Below are positions 42,516-52,392 of a stretch of 64,000 nucleotides of DNA, piece after piece. Positions within the stretch are counted from its first letter, which is position 1; every line of letters begins with the position of its first letter. The notes below the pieces were generated by a model. It worked only from the letters and a program-made list of their open reading frames with translations. It was not told the DNA's origin and ran no database searches. The stretch covers positions 57,874-121,873 of the forward strand of contig CAYRGY010000005.1 in NCBI GenBank assembly GCA_964424075.1, read 5' to 3'. The DNA comes from CAYRGY01 sp964424075 (lineage in GTDB: Bacteria; Patescibacteriota; Gracilibacteria; UBA1369). The position numbers and the translations under genes are program-made.

Positions 42516-43763
42516 ATGCAATCACAATTTATCGCCGCTATTAATCAGCTTTGTGATGAGAAGAACATCCCAAAAGATCAAGTTTTGGATATTATCAAGG
42601 CTGCTCTACGTGCCGCCTACCGAAAAGATTATGGGAATAAGGATCAGGTGATTGAAGTGGAAATGGACGATCAAGAGGATATGGCAACGATTTATTTAAT
42701 CAAAGAAATTGTTAAAAAAGTTGAGAATCCGGATGCGGAAATAGCTGTAAAGGAAGCCACTCGCTACCAAAAGGACGCTAAAATCGGAGGACAAATTAAA
42801 ATTGATGTGACACCCATGGAATATGGTCGCATTGCTGCGCAATCTGCCAAGCAAGTTATTATCCAGAAAATTCAGGAGGCAGAGCGCGAAGTTATGTATG
42901 AAAACTTTAAGGATCGTGAAAATGAACTTATTAATGCATTGGTACAAAGAGTTGATATGGGTACTGTCCACGTCAATCTCGACAACAAATTGACTACTAT
43001 TCTTACTTCTGATCAGCAGATACCTAAAGAGAGGTATTACGCCGGTCAACGAATCAAGCTCTATTTGGATAAAGTGACTAGAACCAGTAAGGGGCCACAA
43101 TTAAATATTTCTCGCCGTCATCCTCAACTTGTAGTAAAACTGATGGAATTGGAAATACCGGAAATTAAATCTGAACTGGTTGAAATCCAGTCAATTGCCC
43201 GAGAACCAGGAGTCAGATCCAAAGTAGCTGTTACATCCAATGATCCCAAAATTGATCCAATCGGGTCTTGTGTCGGTCAAAAGGGAGTGCGTGTCCAAAA
43301 TGTAATGGACGAGTTGAATGGTGAAAGGATTGACGTTATTCCTTGGTCCGAAGATATTGATGAATATATTAAAGCGGCTCTGCAACCAGCAAAAGTTGCT
43401 GCATTGGAAATTAAAGAAGAGCAGAAGCGAGCTATCGTATATGTAAATCCTGATCAAAGACCTCTGGCAATTGGTAAAAACGGTCAAAATGTCCGTTTAG
43501 CCTCTAATCTAACCGGATATGAGCTGGACGTTCTGGATATCGCCGATATGAAGAAAGGTGAAGAGGGTGATGAGAAAGAGAAGATTGAAGATATTGCCTC
43601 ATTGGAGGGCTTGGACAAGAAAATCATCAAGAAGCTGGAAAAGGCCAATATCACCAAGGTGGCACAATTACATGGTCTATCCACAGCCGACATCTCTGAA
43701 ATCGAAGGAATTACTGAGAAGGATGCCGTTGCCATTGCTGAGCAAGTGTTGGCACACGAGTAA
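42516..43763 (+). CDS. nusA: Transcription termination/antitermination factor NusA
   Basis: NusA binds RNA polymerase and controls pausing, termination and antitermination. The 415 residues include the N-terminal RNAP-binding domain (about 1-125), the S1 domain (about 135-200), two KH domains (about 205-345, with DPIGSCVGQKGVRVQNV and RPLAIGKNGQNVRLAS) and a C-terminal helix-hairpin-helix segment (about 365-415) instead of the E. coli acidic repeats. It ends in a strong terminator. Confidence 0.96.
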   Translation: MQSQFIAAINQLCDEKNIPKDQVLDIIKAALRAAYRKDYGNKDQVIEVEMDDQEDMATIYLIKEIVKKVENPDAEIAVKEATRYQKDAKIGGQIKIDVTPMEYGRIAAQSAKQVIIQKIQEAEREVMYENFKDRENELINALVQRVDMGTVHVNLDNKLTTILTSDQQIPKERYYAGQRIKLYLDKVTRTSKGPQLNISRRHPQLVVKLMELEIPEIKSELVEIQSIAREPGVRSKVAVTSNDPKIDPIGSCVGQKGVRVQNVMDELNGERIDVIPWSEDIDEYIKAALQPAKVAALEIKEEQKRAIVYVNPDQRPLAIGKNGQNVRLASNLTGYELDVLDIADMKKGEEGDEKEKIEDIASLEGLDKKIIKKLEKANITKVAQLHGLSTADISEIEGITEKDAVAIAEQVLAHE

Positions 43764-43782
43764 AATCACTACAAATGGTAAA

Positions 43783-43805
43783 AGCCCCCTTAGAGGGGCT
43801 TTTTT
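43783..43805 (+). terminator. Rho-independent terminator after nusA
   Basis: AGCCCC (43783-43788) and GGGGCT (43795-43800) form the stem, loop CTTAGA, followed by TTTTT. Confidence 0.9.
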
Positions 43806-43856
43806 GATGTATTTGCTCTGTTTTTGTGCTATACTTGTATGAATAACTATTGTTTC

Positions 43857-45593
43857 ATGGCCGATACTCCGGCAGACAATCAGCAGCAGACCAATCAAAA
43901 TCAGGCTCAGCAGGATACTGTTCAGAAGCCTTCCCAAGCCATTAACGCTACAAATGAGCCCAAACTGGGTGAGAATTTGGCTCAGATTAATCGTGAACAG
44001 AAGGAGAAAGCTACTTTGGAAAAAGCCCAACAAATGGGTATGAATTACATCGATATTGCTTCAACTCCCATTAATCCTGATTTGCTTAAGCTGATAACTC
44101 CAGAAGTTGCCAAGAATAATCTGATCATTCCGTTTTATCGGGTCGGGAAAAAGTTGCGTGTTACTGTCGCGCATCCCACCAATCCTGACACACGGGCAGT
44201 GATTAATGATCTGAAGCAAAAGGGCTATTTAATCAACATCAACTTATCATCAGATGATGCAATTTTAGATGCGCTTAAGCTATATAAAACTGACCAATAC
44301 GTAGTAAAGCAGGAAATTGATACACATGTAGATGAAACCAAAATCCAATCCTACGAAAAAGAGCTTGAAGAATTGAGTAAGCTCGGGGATCAAATTAAAG
44401 CCAGTAATTCAGAGGAAGCTGTCTATAAAATAGCTGTTGGAGCTCTAAAGTCTGGTTCTTCGGATATACATTTGGAAGCAGAAGAGAGCTTTGTACGGGT
44501 CAGATTCAGAATCGATGGTGTTTTACATGAAGTTTTTCGGCTAGATAAAGACACTTTTAACAATTTAGGTAATCAACTTAAATATCAATCAAAGCTAAAA
44601 GTAAATATTAATGATGTACCTCAGGATGGACGGTTTTTCTTCACTGTCAACGATCGTAAAGTAGACGTTCGTGTCTCCGTGCTACCCACTGAATATGGAG
44701 AAAGCTTTGTACTTCGACTTTTAGATAGCAGTAAGAAAATTGTTAGTTTTGAAGATCTTGGTTATTCCGGCGTTTATCTCAAAAAAATTGAACGCCTATC
44801 CTCCATCAAACACGGCATGATTCTAATGACTGGTCCGACAGGTTCTGGTAAAACGACTTCGCTCTATACCATGCTCTCCAAATTCAATAAACCGGATTCC
44901 AAAGTGATTACATTGGAGGATCCGATTGAATATCACCTTGAAGGTATTTCACAAAGTCAAATCAAGGTTAAAGACGGCTATACATTTGCCAGTGGACTCC
45001 GTTCAATTCTGCGACAGGACCCCGAAGTAATAATGATCGGTGAAATCCGTGACTTGGAAACTGCAGAAACTGCGGCTCAAGCAGCGTTAACCGGTCACGT
45101 GCTCTTAAGCACCCTGCACACCAACAGTGCCATTGAAACAATTCCACGTCTAATCAATATCGGCCTACCTTCATTCATGATAGCCCCTTCACTTCACACC
45201 GTCATTGCTCAACGTCTGGTTAGGCAAATTTGTCCCCATTGTCAGGTCCTTCGCTCCATACCCCAAGCTACTAAGCAGGAGCTTGAAACTGTTTTGGAGG
45301 CAATCAAAAAGATAAGACCTGCCGAGGATATTAAAATGCCCGAAAAACTTCCTGTAGCAGCCGGTTGTGACAAGTGTAGTCACTCCGGCTACAAGGGACG
45401 AGTCTGTGTTGTAGAAATGCTGGAAGTCGATTTCGAATTGAAAGATCTGATCCTCAACAAAGCCAGCAGCACCAAAATGATTGAATCAGCTCGTCGCAAG
45501 GGCATGATTACACTGCGCGAAGACGGCGTGCTGAAAGTTATTCAAGGTCTAACCACTCTAGAAGAGGTTCACCGCGTAACCACAATCAGCTAA
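43857..45593 (+). CDS. pilB: Type IV pilus/type II secretion assembly ATPase (PilB/GspE family)
   Basis: PilB powers pilus extension. Using the ATG at 43857, the protein has 578 residues: a Gln/Asn-rich N-terminus (about 1-45), the MshEN-type N-terminal domain (about 50-150) and the secretion ATPase with Walker A GPTGSGKTTS (about 326-335), Asp box LEDPIEYH, Walker B VIMIGEIRDLETAE, His box LSTLHTNSA and a zinc site CPHC...CDKC. The upstream in-frame TTG at 43824 is a weaker start. It overlaps convergent dprA by eight bases. It may serve competence or twitching pili. Confidence 0.92.
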   Translation: MADTPADNQQQTNQNQAQQDTVQKPSQAINATNEPKLGENLAQINREQKEKATLEKAQQMGMNYIDIASTPINPDLLKLITPEVAKNNLIIPFYRVGKKLRVTVAHPTNPDTRAVINDLKQKGYLININLSSDDAILDALKLYKTDQYVVKQEIDTHVDETKIQSYEKELEELSKLGDQIKASNSEEAVYKIAVGALKSGSSDIHLEAEESFVRVRFRIDGVLHEVFRLDKDTFNNLGNQLKYQSKLKVNINDVPQDGRFFFTVNDRKVDVRVSVLPTEYGESFVLRLLDSSKKIVSFEDLGYSGVYLKKIERLSSIKHGMILMTGPTGSGKTTSLYTMLSKFNKPDSKVITLEDPIEYHLEGISQSQIKVKDGYTFASGLRSILRQDPEVIMIGEIRDLETAETAAQAALTGHVLLSTLHTNSAIETIPRLINIGLPSFMIAPSLHTVIAQRLVRQICPHCQVLRSIPQATKQELETVLEAIKKIRPAEDIKMPEKLPVAAGCDKCSHSGYKGRVCVVEMLEVDFELKDLILNKASSTKMIESARRKGMITLREDGVLKVIQGLTTLEEVHRVTTIS

Positions 45594-46644
45594 GCTCCCA
45601 TTTAAGCTCAAAGTTTCTCCTGACAATACCCTCCATTTCCAAATTGGTTAAGGCAAATGTCACCTCACTATAATGACGTTTTTCTATCAATTCCTCCAGG
45701 CTACAAGTCTTTTCCGCTAATCTGTTGATGATATACATTTCCTCCAAACTCAAATTCAGCCTATCTTTTTGATTCATAAATCCATACTTTTCCAGCAGCT
45801 CTTCAATGCTTAAGACTATCATTGCCTTGCCGTCATGAATCATTTTATTGGAGCCTTTACATTGAATTTTTCCTACATCCCCCGGGAAAGCATAAGCTTC
45901 CCTACCTTGATTGGCAGCATGATCTGCTGTCATAAGCGCTCCCGAGGGATCTCCTGCTTCGACAATCAATGTTTTCTCTGCCAAACCTGAAATTATTCGA
46001 TTTCTTTCCCGATACCTTAGTCGCAAATTACCCACACTAATAGGATATTCGGATAGCACACAACCACCTACTTCTAGAATTCGTTGTGCCAATTGCCTAT
46101 GGCTGCGGGGAGTGATATCTTCGATCCCAGAGGCAATCACTGCAATATTAGTTTGTCCGGCCTCAATCGCTCCTTGGTGGGCTTCCGCATCTATACCAAA
46201 GGCCAAACCGCTTATCACAATTCCTCCAAATCCGGCAAATTGTTTGGCTGTATTAAAAGATAATTTTCTACCTGTAGCACTGGGCTTGCGAGTTCCCACA
46301 ATTGCCAATGTTCTTCGACCTGACAGGCCGGGAAATTTTCCTCTCACATATAAACTGTATGGCTGGAATTCAATTTGTTTCAAACAAGCAGGAAATTCCG
46401 TGTCCGTACGACCTATCACTTCATACTGAGTAGCAACTTGATGCCAAAGCTTTTCCCAACCCAACAAACCCTTTTGCATGATTCGTTCAACAGCAACTGG
46501 GCGTATTCCGGCTTGGAAGAGATGTTTTTCAGTCCCGAGATTCCAGGCATATTTAAAATCACCACCAAAATAGTCATCGATTTTCGCCAATTTGGTATAG
46601 TCCATTTCCTCGATATGCCAAAACGCATTTACAAACTCTTTCAT
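45586..46644 (-). CDS. dprA: DNA processing protein DprA
   Basis: DprA loads RecA on incoming single-stranded DNA during transformation. The 352 residues have an N-terminal helical (SAM-like) region (about 1-85), the Rossmann DprA core with GTRKPSATG (about 117-125), ISGLAFGIDAEAHQGA (about 144-159), IASGIEDITPRSHRQLA and a C-terminal winged-helix segment (about 290-352). It lies 38 bases after ftsE on the same strand. Confidence 0.95.
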   Translation of the reverse strand: MKEFVNAFWHIEEMDYTKLAKIDDYFGGDFKYAWNLGTEKHLFQAGIRPVAVERIMQKGLLGWEKLWHQVATQYEVIGRTDTEFPACLKQIEFQPYSLYVRGKFPGLSGRRTLAIVGTRKPSATGRKLSFNTAKQFAGFGGIVISGLAFGIDAEAHQGAIEAGQTNIAVIASGIEDITPRSHRQLAQRILEVGGCVLSEYPISVGNLRLRYRERNRIISGLAEKTLIVEAGDPSGALMTADHAANQGREAYAFPGDVGKIQCKGSNKMIHDGKAMIVLSIEELLEKYGFMNQKDRLNLSLEEMYIINRLAEKTCSLEELIEKRHYSEVTFALTNLEMEGIVRRNFELKWELS

Positions 46645-46682
46645 ATCCAGAGTTTATGCAAATCACCTTAACTCAATCTAAA

Positions 46683-47357
46683 TTATTCATAAATTCCTTT
46701 CCCTTTGTCACCGACAATTTTCCCTTCTTCCAGCTTTATTACCCTCCTTTTCAAAGTATTCACAATTTCCCGATTGTGAGTTGTCAGCATAATTGTAATT
46801 CCCGCCTTATTGATATCTTCCAACAGCCTAACAATTTCAACTGCCGTGTCCGGATCAAGATTCCCGGTTGGTTCATCAGCAACAATCAATCGAGGATCAT
46901 GAACCAATGCGCGTGCAATAGCAGTTCTCTGTTTTTCACCACCTGACAATTGATGTGGAAATTGATGTCCAATTCTCGATAAACCCACTTTGTGTAAAAC
47001 TTCATGCACTTTTTTAGCAATATCAGCTTTAGGGTATCCACAAACTTCCAAGGCAAAAGCCACATTTTCATAAACCGATTTTTGCGGCAAAAGACGATAA
47101 TCCTGAAAGACAACACCAATTGATCTTCTGAAAAACTGCAATTCTCTGGCATTCATTTCACTAATTCTATAGCCATCAATAGTGATAGATCCCGATGAGA
47201 AATTGTCCGCTCCGATCAGCATATAAACCAGAGTAGATTTCCCGGCCCCCGATGGTCCTATTAATGAAACAAACTCTCCTTGTTGAATTTTAAGACTGAC
47301 CTGATCAAGGACTTTTTTCTGCTTGTATTTTTTTACTACTTTATTAAATTCAATCAT
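46683..47357 (-). CDS. ftsE: Cell-division ABC transporter ATPase FtsE
   Basis: FtsE with FtsX links septal peptidoglycan hydrolase activation to ATP. The 224-residue protein has Walker A GPSGAGKST (34-42), the Q-loop VVFQDYRLLP, the signature LSGGEKQR, Walker B LIVADEPTGNLDP and a switch His (TTHNRE). The FVSLIGPSGAGKS start and GNLDPDT are typical for FtsE. No ftsX lies beside it; the next gene is dprA. Confidence 0.92.
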   Translation of the reverse strand: MIEFNKVVKKYKQKKVLDQVSLKIQQGEFVSLIGPSGAGKSTLVYMLIGADNFSSGSITIDGYRISEMNARELQFFRRSIGVVFQDYRLLPQKSVYENVAFALEVCGYPKADIAKKVHEVLHKVGLSRIGHQFPHQLSGGEKQRTAIARALVHDPRLIVADEPTGNLDPDTAVEIVRLLEDINKAGITIMLTTHNREIVNTLKRRVIKLEEGKIVGDKGKGIYE

Positions 47358-47470
47358 TTCCTTGGATTAACAGGTTAAATTTAGCACAAAGCAGTCTCTT
47401 TCCCAATCTGAAATTATGACTATTCAAAATCAGCGTTTTGACTATCCAAAACAAAGCAGCCACAAGCAGC

Positions 47471-48388
47471 TTATTTATGATACTTTTCATGAATCTCCCT
47501 CAGCCTTTGATTAGTCAAATGAGTATATATTTGAGTAGTCGTTATTGAGCTGTGCCCCAGCATCTCCTGCACCGATCTGATGTCGGCTCCATTACGCAAC
47601 AGCTCGGTTGCAAAGCTATGCCGCAATTTATGAGGAGTCACTGGCTTGATTAATCCCGCCCGCCTTCCATATCGTCTAACTAAATATTGCACCATGGTAG
47701 GAGAAATTCTTCTTTTCTCATCTTCACTGGAACCAGACATATTGCGTGTGCGGCCATGACTCAAAAACAATGGTTTGAAATCATCTTTGCGTGCTTTAAC
47801 ATAGTCGGCAATGGCGTCAGCCGCATCATCAGACAAGAAGACTATCCGTTGTTTTCTACCTTTCCCTACAACTCTAAATTCACGGGTATCCAAATTAATG
47901 TGTTCCAGATTCAAAGCTACTAATTCACTAATTCGCAACCCGGTAGAATATAAAGTCCTCAGCATAGCATAGTCACGTAGACCTTGCAGTTTAGATACAT
48001 CGATGGCTCCAAACAGAGCTTCCAATTCTTCCCGATTTAAATATTCCACTGTTCTTTCAGGAATTTTGCTCAGCTCAATTTTTTCCGGAGCAAGAGTTTT
48101 AATATCGTTTTTGATCAAATGCTTCAAAAATGCTCGCAAAGCTATAATATGATAATTTTGGGTTTTAATGTTTAAAAGTGGCTGTCCGTTTTGGTCGGAC
48201 AGACGATTTAAATAGAGACGAAAATTTTGAATCATGTTCTGATCAATATTACCTACTGCCAAATCACTAGCGGCCCATCTTTCAAATCTTTTCAAGTAAT
48301 GCTGATAGTTCTCAAGCGTTTTGGCTGATTGATTCTTGGATATTTCGCAATATTCCAGAAAGCGATTAATGGCAGTTTTAAGTTGCAT
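47471..48388 (-). CDS. xerD: Tyrosine site-specific recombinase XerC/XerD
   Basis: Xer recombinases resolve chromosome dimers at dif. The 305 residues have the SAM-like core-binding domain (about 1-100) and the catalytic domain with the pentad visible: Arg152 (GLRISEL), Lys near 176 (GKGRKQR), His253-x-x-Arg256 (HKLRH), His279 (LGH) and the nucleophile Tyr288 (QIYTH). This is the housekeeping size. Only one Xer gene is in the window; XerC versus XerD cannot be distinguished. No dif-like site was recognised nearby. Confidence 0.9.
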   Translation of the reverse strand: MQLKTAINRFLEYCEISKNQSAKTLENYQHYLKRFERWAASDLAVGNIDQNMIQNFRLYLNRLSDQNGQPLLNIKTQNYHIIALRAFLKHLIKNDIKTLAPEKIELSKIPERTVEYLNREELEALFGAIDVSKLQGLRDYAMLRTLYSTGLRISELVALNLEHINLDTREFRVVGKGRKQRIVFLSDDAADAIADYVKARKDDFKPLFLSHGRTRNMSGSSEDEKRRISPTMVQYLVRRYGRRAGLIKPVTPHKLRHSFATELLRNGADIRSVQEMLGHSSITTTQIYTHLTNQRLREIHEKYHK

Positions 48389-48415
48389 TGAAACCTTAAA
48401 AAATAGCGTTATAAT
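48388..48415 (+). promoter_or_regulatory. Promoter for nrdR in the xerD-nrdR divergent gap
   Basis: TTGAAA (48388-48393), 16 bases, TATAAT (48410-48415), 30 bases before the nrdR ATG. The -10 lies inside an imperfect palindrome, AGCGTTATAATTATAGCGCT (48404-48423), which also presents TATAAT on the minus strand for xerD. Confidence 0.5.
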
Positions 48416-48444
48416 TATAGCGCTTTTTCCCTAATTGATAAACA

Positions 48445-48894
48445 ATGATTTGTCCCAAATGCAAGCATTCTGAAACCAGGGTTCTTGATTCACGCGAAAC
48501 CAATGAGCGTAAAGAAATTCGTCGTCGCCGACAATGTGAGGACTGTAGTTTCCGTTTTACCACCTTCGAAAGAGTGGAACTCGCCAATTTCCTGGTTGTT
48601 AAAAAGGATCAGTCCAGAGAAGTGTACAATCGCAGTAAAATCCAAAACGGAATCTGGAAAGCTTGTGAAAAGCGACCCATTACCGAGGAACAAATTCGCC
48701 AGATGCTGGATGTTCTGGAAGAAAAATGGAGCAATATCGGCAAAGAAGTGCCGAGCCAGACCATCGGTGAAGAAGTTATGAAAAAGCTTAAGGATATGGA
48801 CGAAGTAGCCTACATTCGTTTTGCCAGTGTCTATAGACAATTCAAAGACATCGAAGCTTTCAAGCATGAGCTGCAAAGCCTGCTGGAAGCCTAA
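48445..48894 (+). CDS. nrdR: Ribonucleotide reductase regulator NrdR
   Basis: NrdR represses nrd genes when dATP is high. The 149 residues start with a zinc ribbon (Cys3, Cys6, Cys31, Cys34 in MICPKC and CEDC), followed by an RRRRQ stretch and FTTFERVE, then the ATP-cone domain (about 50-140, VVKKDQSREVYNRSKI, VAYIRFASVYRQF). The length and all motifs are canonical. It is divergent from xerD. Confidence 0.97.
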   Translation: MICPKCKHSETRVLDSRETNERKEIRRRRQCEDCSFRFTTFERVELANFLVVKKDQSREVYNRSKIQNGIWKACEKRPITEEQIRQMLDVLEEKWSNIGKEVPSQTIGEEVMKKLKDMDEVAYIRFASVYRQFKDIEAFKHELQSLLEA

Positions 48895-48898
48895 GACT

Positions 48899-48927
48899 TT
48901 GACACAAACAGAAAAATAAAGTATAAT
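48899..48927 (+). promoter_or_regulatory. Consensus promoter for the L,D-transpeptidase gene
   Basis: TTGACA (48899-48904), exactly 17 bases, TATAAT (48922-48927): a perfect sigma-70 consensus pair. Transcription should start near 48934, giving a leader of about 15 bases. Confidence 0.8.
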
Positions 48928-48948
48928 ATACTAATATTTATTACAAAG

Positions 48949-49953
48949 ATGCTTAAAAAAATATTAGTACTATTGGCTGTCCTGATTATTCCTCAAGTGA
49001 GTTGGGCTCAAACTGAGGTCGATAATTTAAAATCTACTGAAGCCAATGACGTCAATTGTCTTGTCGATAGACAGGACAGTCCAGAATATAACGGTATATT
49101 TGTTAGCGCGCATTACCCGCATCAGGTTCAACCTGGTGAATTATTTCGTATAATATATAGAATCAAAAATATTGGAAATACGCCTTGGTTTTCAATCGAA
49201 AGTAAGTGTGAGAATCAGCCTCCGGTTTTCCTGGGCACCACACGTCAACAAGATCGCCTTAGCATTTTCCACGCTCCTGCCATCTTCGGCGACACCAACT
49301 GGCTGCAGGGAAATCGCATCAAAATGTCTACTCTCCGTGTCGACCCGGGAGACATTGCCGAATTTTCTTTTCTGGCGCATGCCCCACAAGAACCAAGTAT
49401 TTACCGTGAATATTTCAGTCCCGTCATCGAAAATGTCACTTGGATCAATGGAGACAGTGAAAGTTATATAGACATCACTGTCGGACATCCTGAATACGAT
49501 GAGAGACTTATCAACATAACTCGCGAAATCCCTTTAAGTATTAATTTACTGGATCCTCAATTTGACGGAGACAAAAAAATTGTTGTGGACATTTCTGATC
49601 AGCGCATGAAATTACAGCTCGGAGACTATGTAATTAAAGAAGTTCCCGTCTCAACAGGAACTTGGAGAACGCCAACACCTTTCGGTACAACTAGCATTTC
49701 ACTCAAACAGGAAGTCCGTGTTGCTGCCGCCTGGCCACATTACATCATGCCAAAGTTCATGATGTTCCGAGCCGGAGGCTATGGTATTCACGCTTTACCC
49801 AGCTTGGCCAATGATCGAGGAATTTTTTGGCGCGAAGCCTTAAATCATATTGGCACCCGTCGAAGTCACGGTTGTATTCGCTTGCTTCCCGACGATGCCA
49901 ACTTTGCTTTTGATTTTGCCGACGTGGGCACCACTGTGCAAGTTGTTCCTTAG
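48949..49953 (+). CDS. L,D-transpeptidase (YkuD family) with N-terminal Ig-like domain
   Basis: YkuD enzymes make 3-3 peptidoglycan cross-links or attach proteins to the wall. The 334 residues have a signal peptide (about 1-20, SWAQ), an Ig-like domain of NBR1 type (about 45-175, QPGELFRIIYRIKNIGNTPW) and the YkuD domain (about 205-334) with VDISDQRMKLQLGD, YGIHALP and the catalytic Cys309 in SHGCIRL. It has the strongest promoter seen in the window. Confidence 0.9.
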   Translation: MLKKILVLLAVLIIPQVSWAQTEVDNLKSTEANDVNCLVDRQDSPEYNGIFVSAHYPHQVQPGELFRIIYRIKNIGNTPWFSIESKCENQPPVFLGTTRQQDRLSIFHAPAIFGDTNWLQGNRIKMSTLRVDPGDIAEFSFLAHAPQEPSIYREYFSPVIENVTWINGDSESYIDITVGHPEYDERLINITREIPLSINLLDPQFDGDKKIVVDISDQRMKLQLGDYVIKEVPVSTGTWRTPTPFGTTSISLKQEVRVAAAWPHYIMPKFMMFRAGGYGIHALPSLANDRGIFWREALNHIGTRRSHGCIRLLPDDANFAFDFADVGTTVQVVP

Positions 49954-50202
49954 TTTTTCCACTATGGCTGCATCGCGGTAAGGTTGATCAGGGAGAAGGG
50001 GATTTTAATGCAGGCCTTATTCTTGTCCGGCTTTGATTTAAATAGAGGCCTTTATGTCCTCTGAATATTTTGCACATAGTATTAGTTTATAACTGGAAAG
50101 TTAAGGCATCACACTTTCATCCTAAATCAATTTTTTTCCTTTGCTGTTCTATTGAATTTTCCTCAAATCCAAGTATTCTAAAACCCATAATTAATTCTCC
50201 AG

Positions 50203-52392
50203 GTGCTCGACAAACTCAACGAAAAACAACAAGAAGCGGTACTCACCACCAAAGGTCCGCTGCTGGTTCTGGCCGGCGCCGGCTCGGGTAAAACCAGCGC
50301 TCTAACTACCAGAATTGCTCATTTAATCCAAAAAGAAGGAGTCAGTCCCTGGAATATTTTGGCTGTCACTTTCACCAACAAAGCCGCCAATGAAATGAAG
50401 TCGCGCATCTTAAAACTACTTGGTCGCGAAAGCGATGACTCAGCAATGCCTAACATTGGCACTTTCCACTCCATTTGCGTACGAATTTTGCGCAAGCATA
50501 TTCACGAGTTGGGCTATGACAATTCTTTCGTTATTTACGACACTGCCGATCAACAAATCCTGATGAAACGAGTGCTGGAAGAATGTGGAATTGATGCGAA
50601 ACAATTCAATCCTAAAGCTATTCTTCACTTTATTTCCGGAGCTAAAAATCAATTAATCGGACCCAGAGAATATCACAGTTTCGTCAACAATTATTTCACT
50701 GAAAAAGTCGAGAAAGCCTACAAAGTATATCAGGCCAATCTGCAAAAAAGTAATGCGCTCGACTTCGACGATATCATTATGAAAACTGTCGAGCTGTTCA
50801 AATCCAAGCCTGAGATACTCGACAAATATCAGGAACAATTCAAATACATTTCCATCGACGAATATCAGGATACTAATCATGCACAATACGTTCTCACCAA
50901 TCTGCTCGCCGAAAAATATCGCAATTTATGTGTAATTGGTGATTCCGACCAATCAATTTATGCCTTTCGCGGCGCTAATATCCAAAATATTCTCGATTTC
51001 GAAAAAGACTACCCCGATGCAAAAGTTGTTTTTCTGGAACAAAATTATCGCTCTACCCAAATTATTCTTGACGCGGCACACAGTGTGATAGAAAAAAATA
51101 CCAAGCGCAAAAAGACCCGTCTGTGGACTAAACAAGTGGAAGGTGAAAAAGTTACCCTCAAGGAACTCACCAATGAGCGTCACGAGGGCGAATTCATTGC
51201 CGAACAAATCATTCAAAAATTGCAAAATCAGACCGAAAAGGACTATCGCGATTTCGTTGTGCTTTATCGCACCAACGCTCAATCCCGCGTAATTGAAGAG
51301 GCCTTTCTTCGCTATGGTTTACCTTATAGAATCGTTGGGGGTATCAAGTTTTATGAACGCAAGGAGATCAAAGATATGGTCTGTTATCTTCGTGCAATCC
51401 AGAATCCCAATGATACTGTCAGCTTACTCCGAATCATTAACACACCTCCTCGCAAAATAGGTCAAAAAACCATTGAAACTATTCAGCAATATGCCATCAA
51501 TGAAGGTATTACTTTTTGGCAAGCGCTAATTGATATTGAAAAAATTGAAGCCATTAGGGAATCAAAATCTAAAGCCCTAACAGACTTCGTAAATTTGATT
51601 AAATCACTACAAAAAGTTAATCAGGAATTTCCGGCAGCGGGTGTAATCAAGCATGTTTTAGACTTTTCCGGCTATAAAAAGTTTTTGGATGATGGCACCA
51701 CTGAAGGTGAAACACGTCTTCAAAATATTTATGAATTAATTTCCGTAGCCACTAAATACAGTTCACTGGAACCAGGCGAATCTTTAGGTATCTTTTTGGA
51801 AGAAATTGCCCTCATCTCCGACTTGGACAAGTTGGACGATCAAGACAATTCTGTTACCTTGATGACTATTCATTCTGCCAAAGGTCTGGAATTCGGTACG
51901 GTGTTTCTGGCGGGGCTGGAGGACGGAATTTTTCCGCATTCTCGAAGCCTCTTGGAACGTTCCGAGCTGGAAGAAGAGCGACGTTTGATGTATGTGGCAA
52001 TTACCCGGGCCAAACAAAAACTGTATTTACTGCACGCTCGCAGCCGTATGCTTTACGGGGAATCACAAGCCAATCCGGTATCCCAATTCATCTCAGATTT
52101 CCCGGAGGAAGTGCTGGAAAAAGATGCAGCCCGTCAGCACCAGACGCTTAATGCCAAACCTATTCCTGAAGAAACCGATCATGAGCTCATTTATCATCAT
52201 CAAGAGCCGCAGGAACCTACTCTATCCTCTGTCAGCGATTTCCGTGATGGAGATCGGGTCAGCCATCAGACTTTTGGAGAGGGGACTATTATTTCTATTC
52301 AAGGAGGAGTGGCCACCATCTGCTTCAAATCAAAAAAGCACGGCATCAAAAAATTGGCCCTTTCCATCGCTCCACTAACCAAGCTTTCTTAA
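50203..52392 (+). CDS. UvrD/PcrA-family superfamily 1 DNA helicase
   Basis: UvrD/PcrA unwinds DNA 3'-5' in excision repair and removes RecA or stalled RNA polymerase. The 729 residues show the Q motif LNEKQQEAV, Walker A AGAGSGKT (about 26-33), motif II DEYQDTN (about 224-230), motif III GDSDQSIYAFRGA, motif IV LEQNYRST, motif V VTLMTIHSAKGLEF and motif VI YVAITRAKQKLYL. The C-terminal GDRVSHQTFGEGTI is the Tudor-like RNA-polymerase-binding domain typical of PcrA/UvrD. Start is GTG at 50203. The 249-base gap before it shows no gene or clear promoter. Confidence 0.94.
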   Translation: MLDKLNEKQQEAVLTTKGPLLVLAGAGSGKTSALTTRIAHLIQKEGVSPWNILAVTFTNKAANEMKSRILKLLGRESDDSAMPNIGTFHSICVRILRKHIHELGYDNSFVIYDTADQQILMKRVLEECGIDAKQFNPKAILHFISGAKNQLIGPREYHSFVNNYFTEKVEKAYKVYQANLQKSNALDFDDIIMKTVELFKSKPEILDKYQEQFKYISIDEYQDTNHAQYVLTNLLAEKYRNLCVIGDSDQSIYAFRGANIQNILDFEKDYPDAKVVFLEQNYRSTQIILDAAHSVIEKNTKRKKTRLWTKQVEGEKVTLKELTNERHEGEFIAEQIIQKLQNQTEKDYRDFVVLYRTNAQSRVIEEAFLRYGLPYRIVGGIKFYERKEIKDMVCYLRAIQNPNDTVSLLRIINTPPRKIGQKTIETIQQYAINEGITFWQALIDIEKIEAIRESKSKALTDFVNLIKSLQKVNQEFPAAGVIKHVLDFSGYKKFLDDGTTEGETRLQNIYELISVATKYSSLEPGESLGIFLEEIALISDLDKLDDQDNSVTLMTIHSAKGLEFGTVFLAGLEDGIFPHSRSLLERSELEEERRLMYVAITRAKQKLYLLHARSRMLYGESQANPVSQFISDFPEEVLEKDAARQHQTLNAKPIPEETDHELIYHHQEPQEPTLSSVSDFRDGDRVSHQTFGEGTIISIQGGVATICFKSKKHGIKKLALSIAPLTKLS

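Noticed and set aside
48828..48839. A further perfect TGTCTATAGACA palindrome inside nrdR
   Set aside because: It encodes the conserved NrdR residues Val-Tyr-Arg and is a single isolated copy in a coding region, so codon constraint explains it better than an operator.
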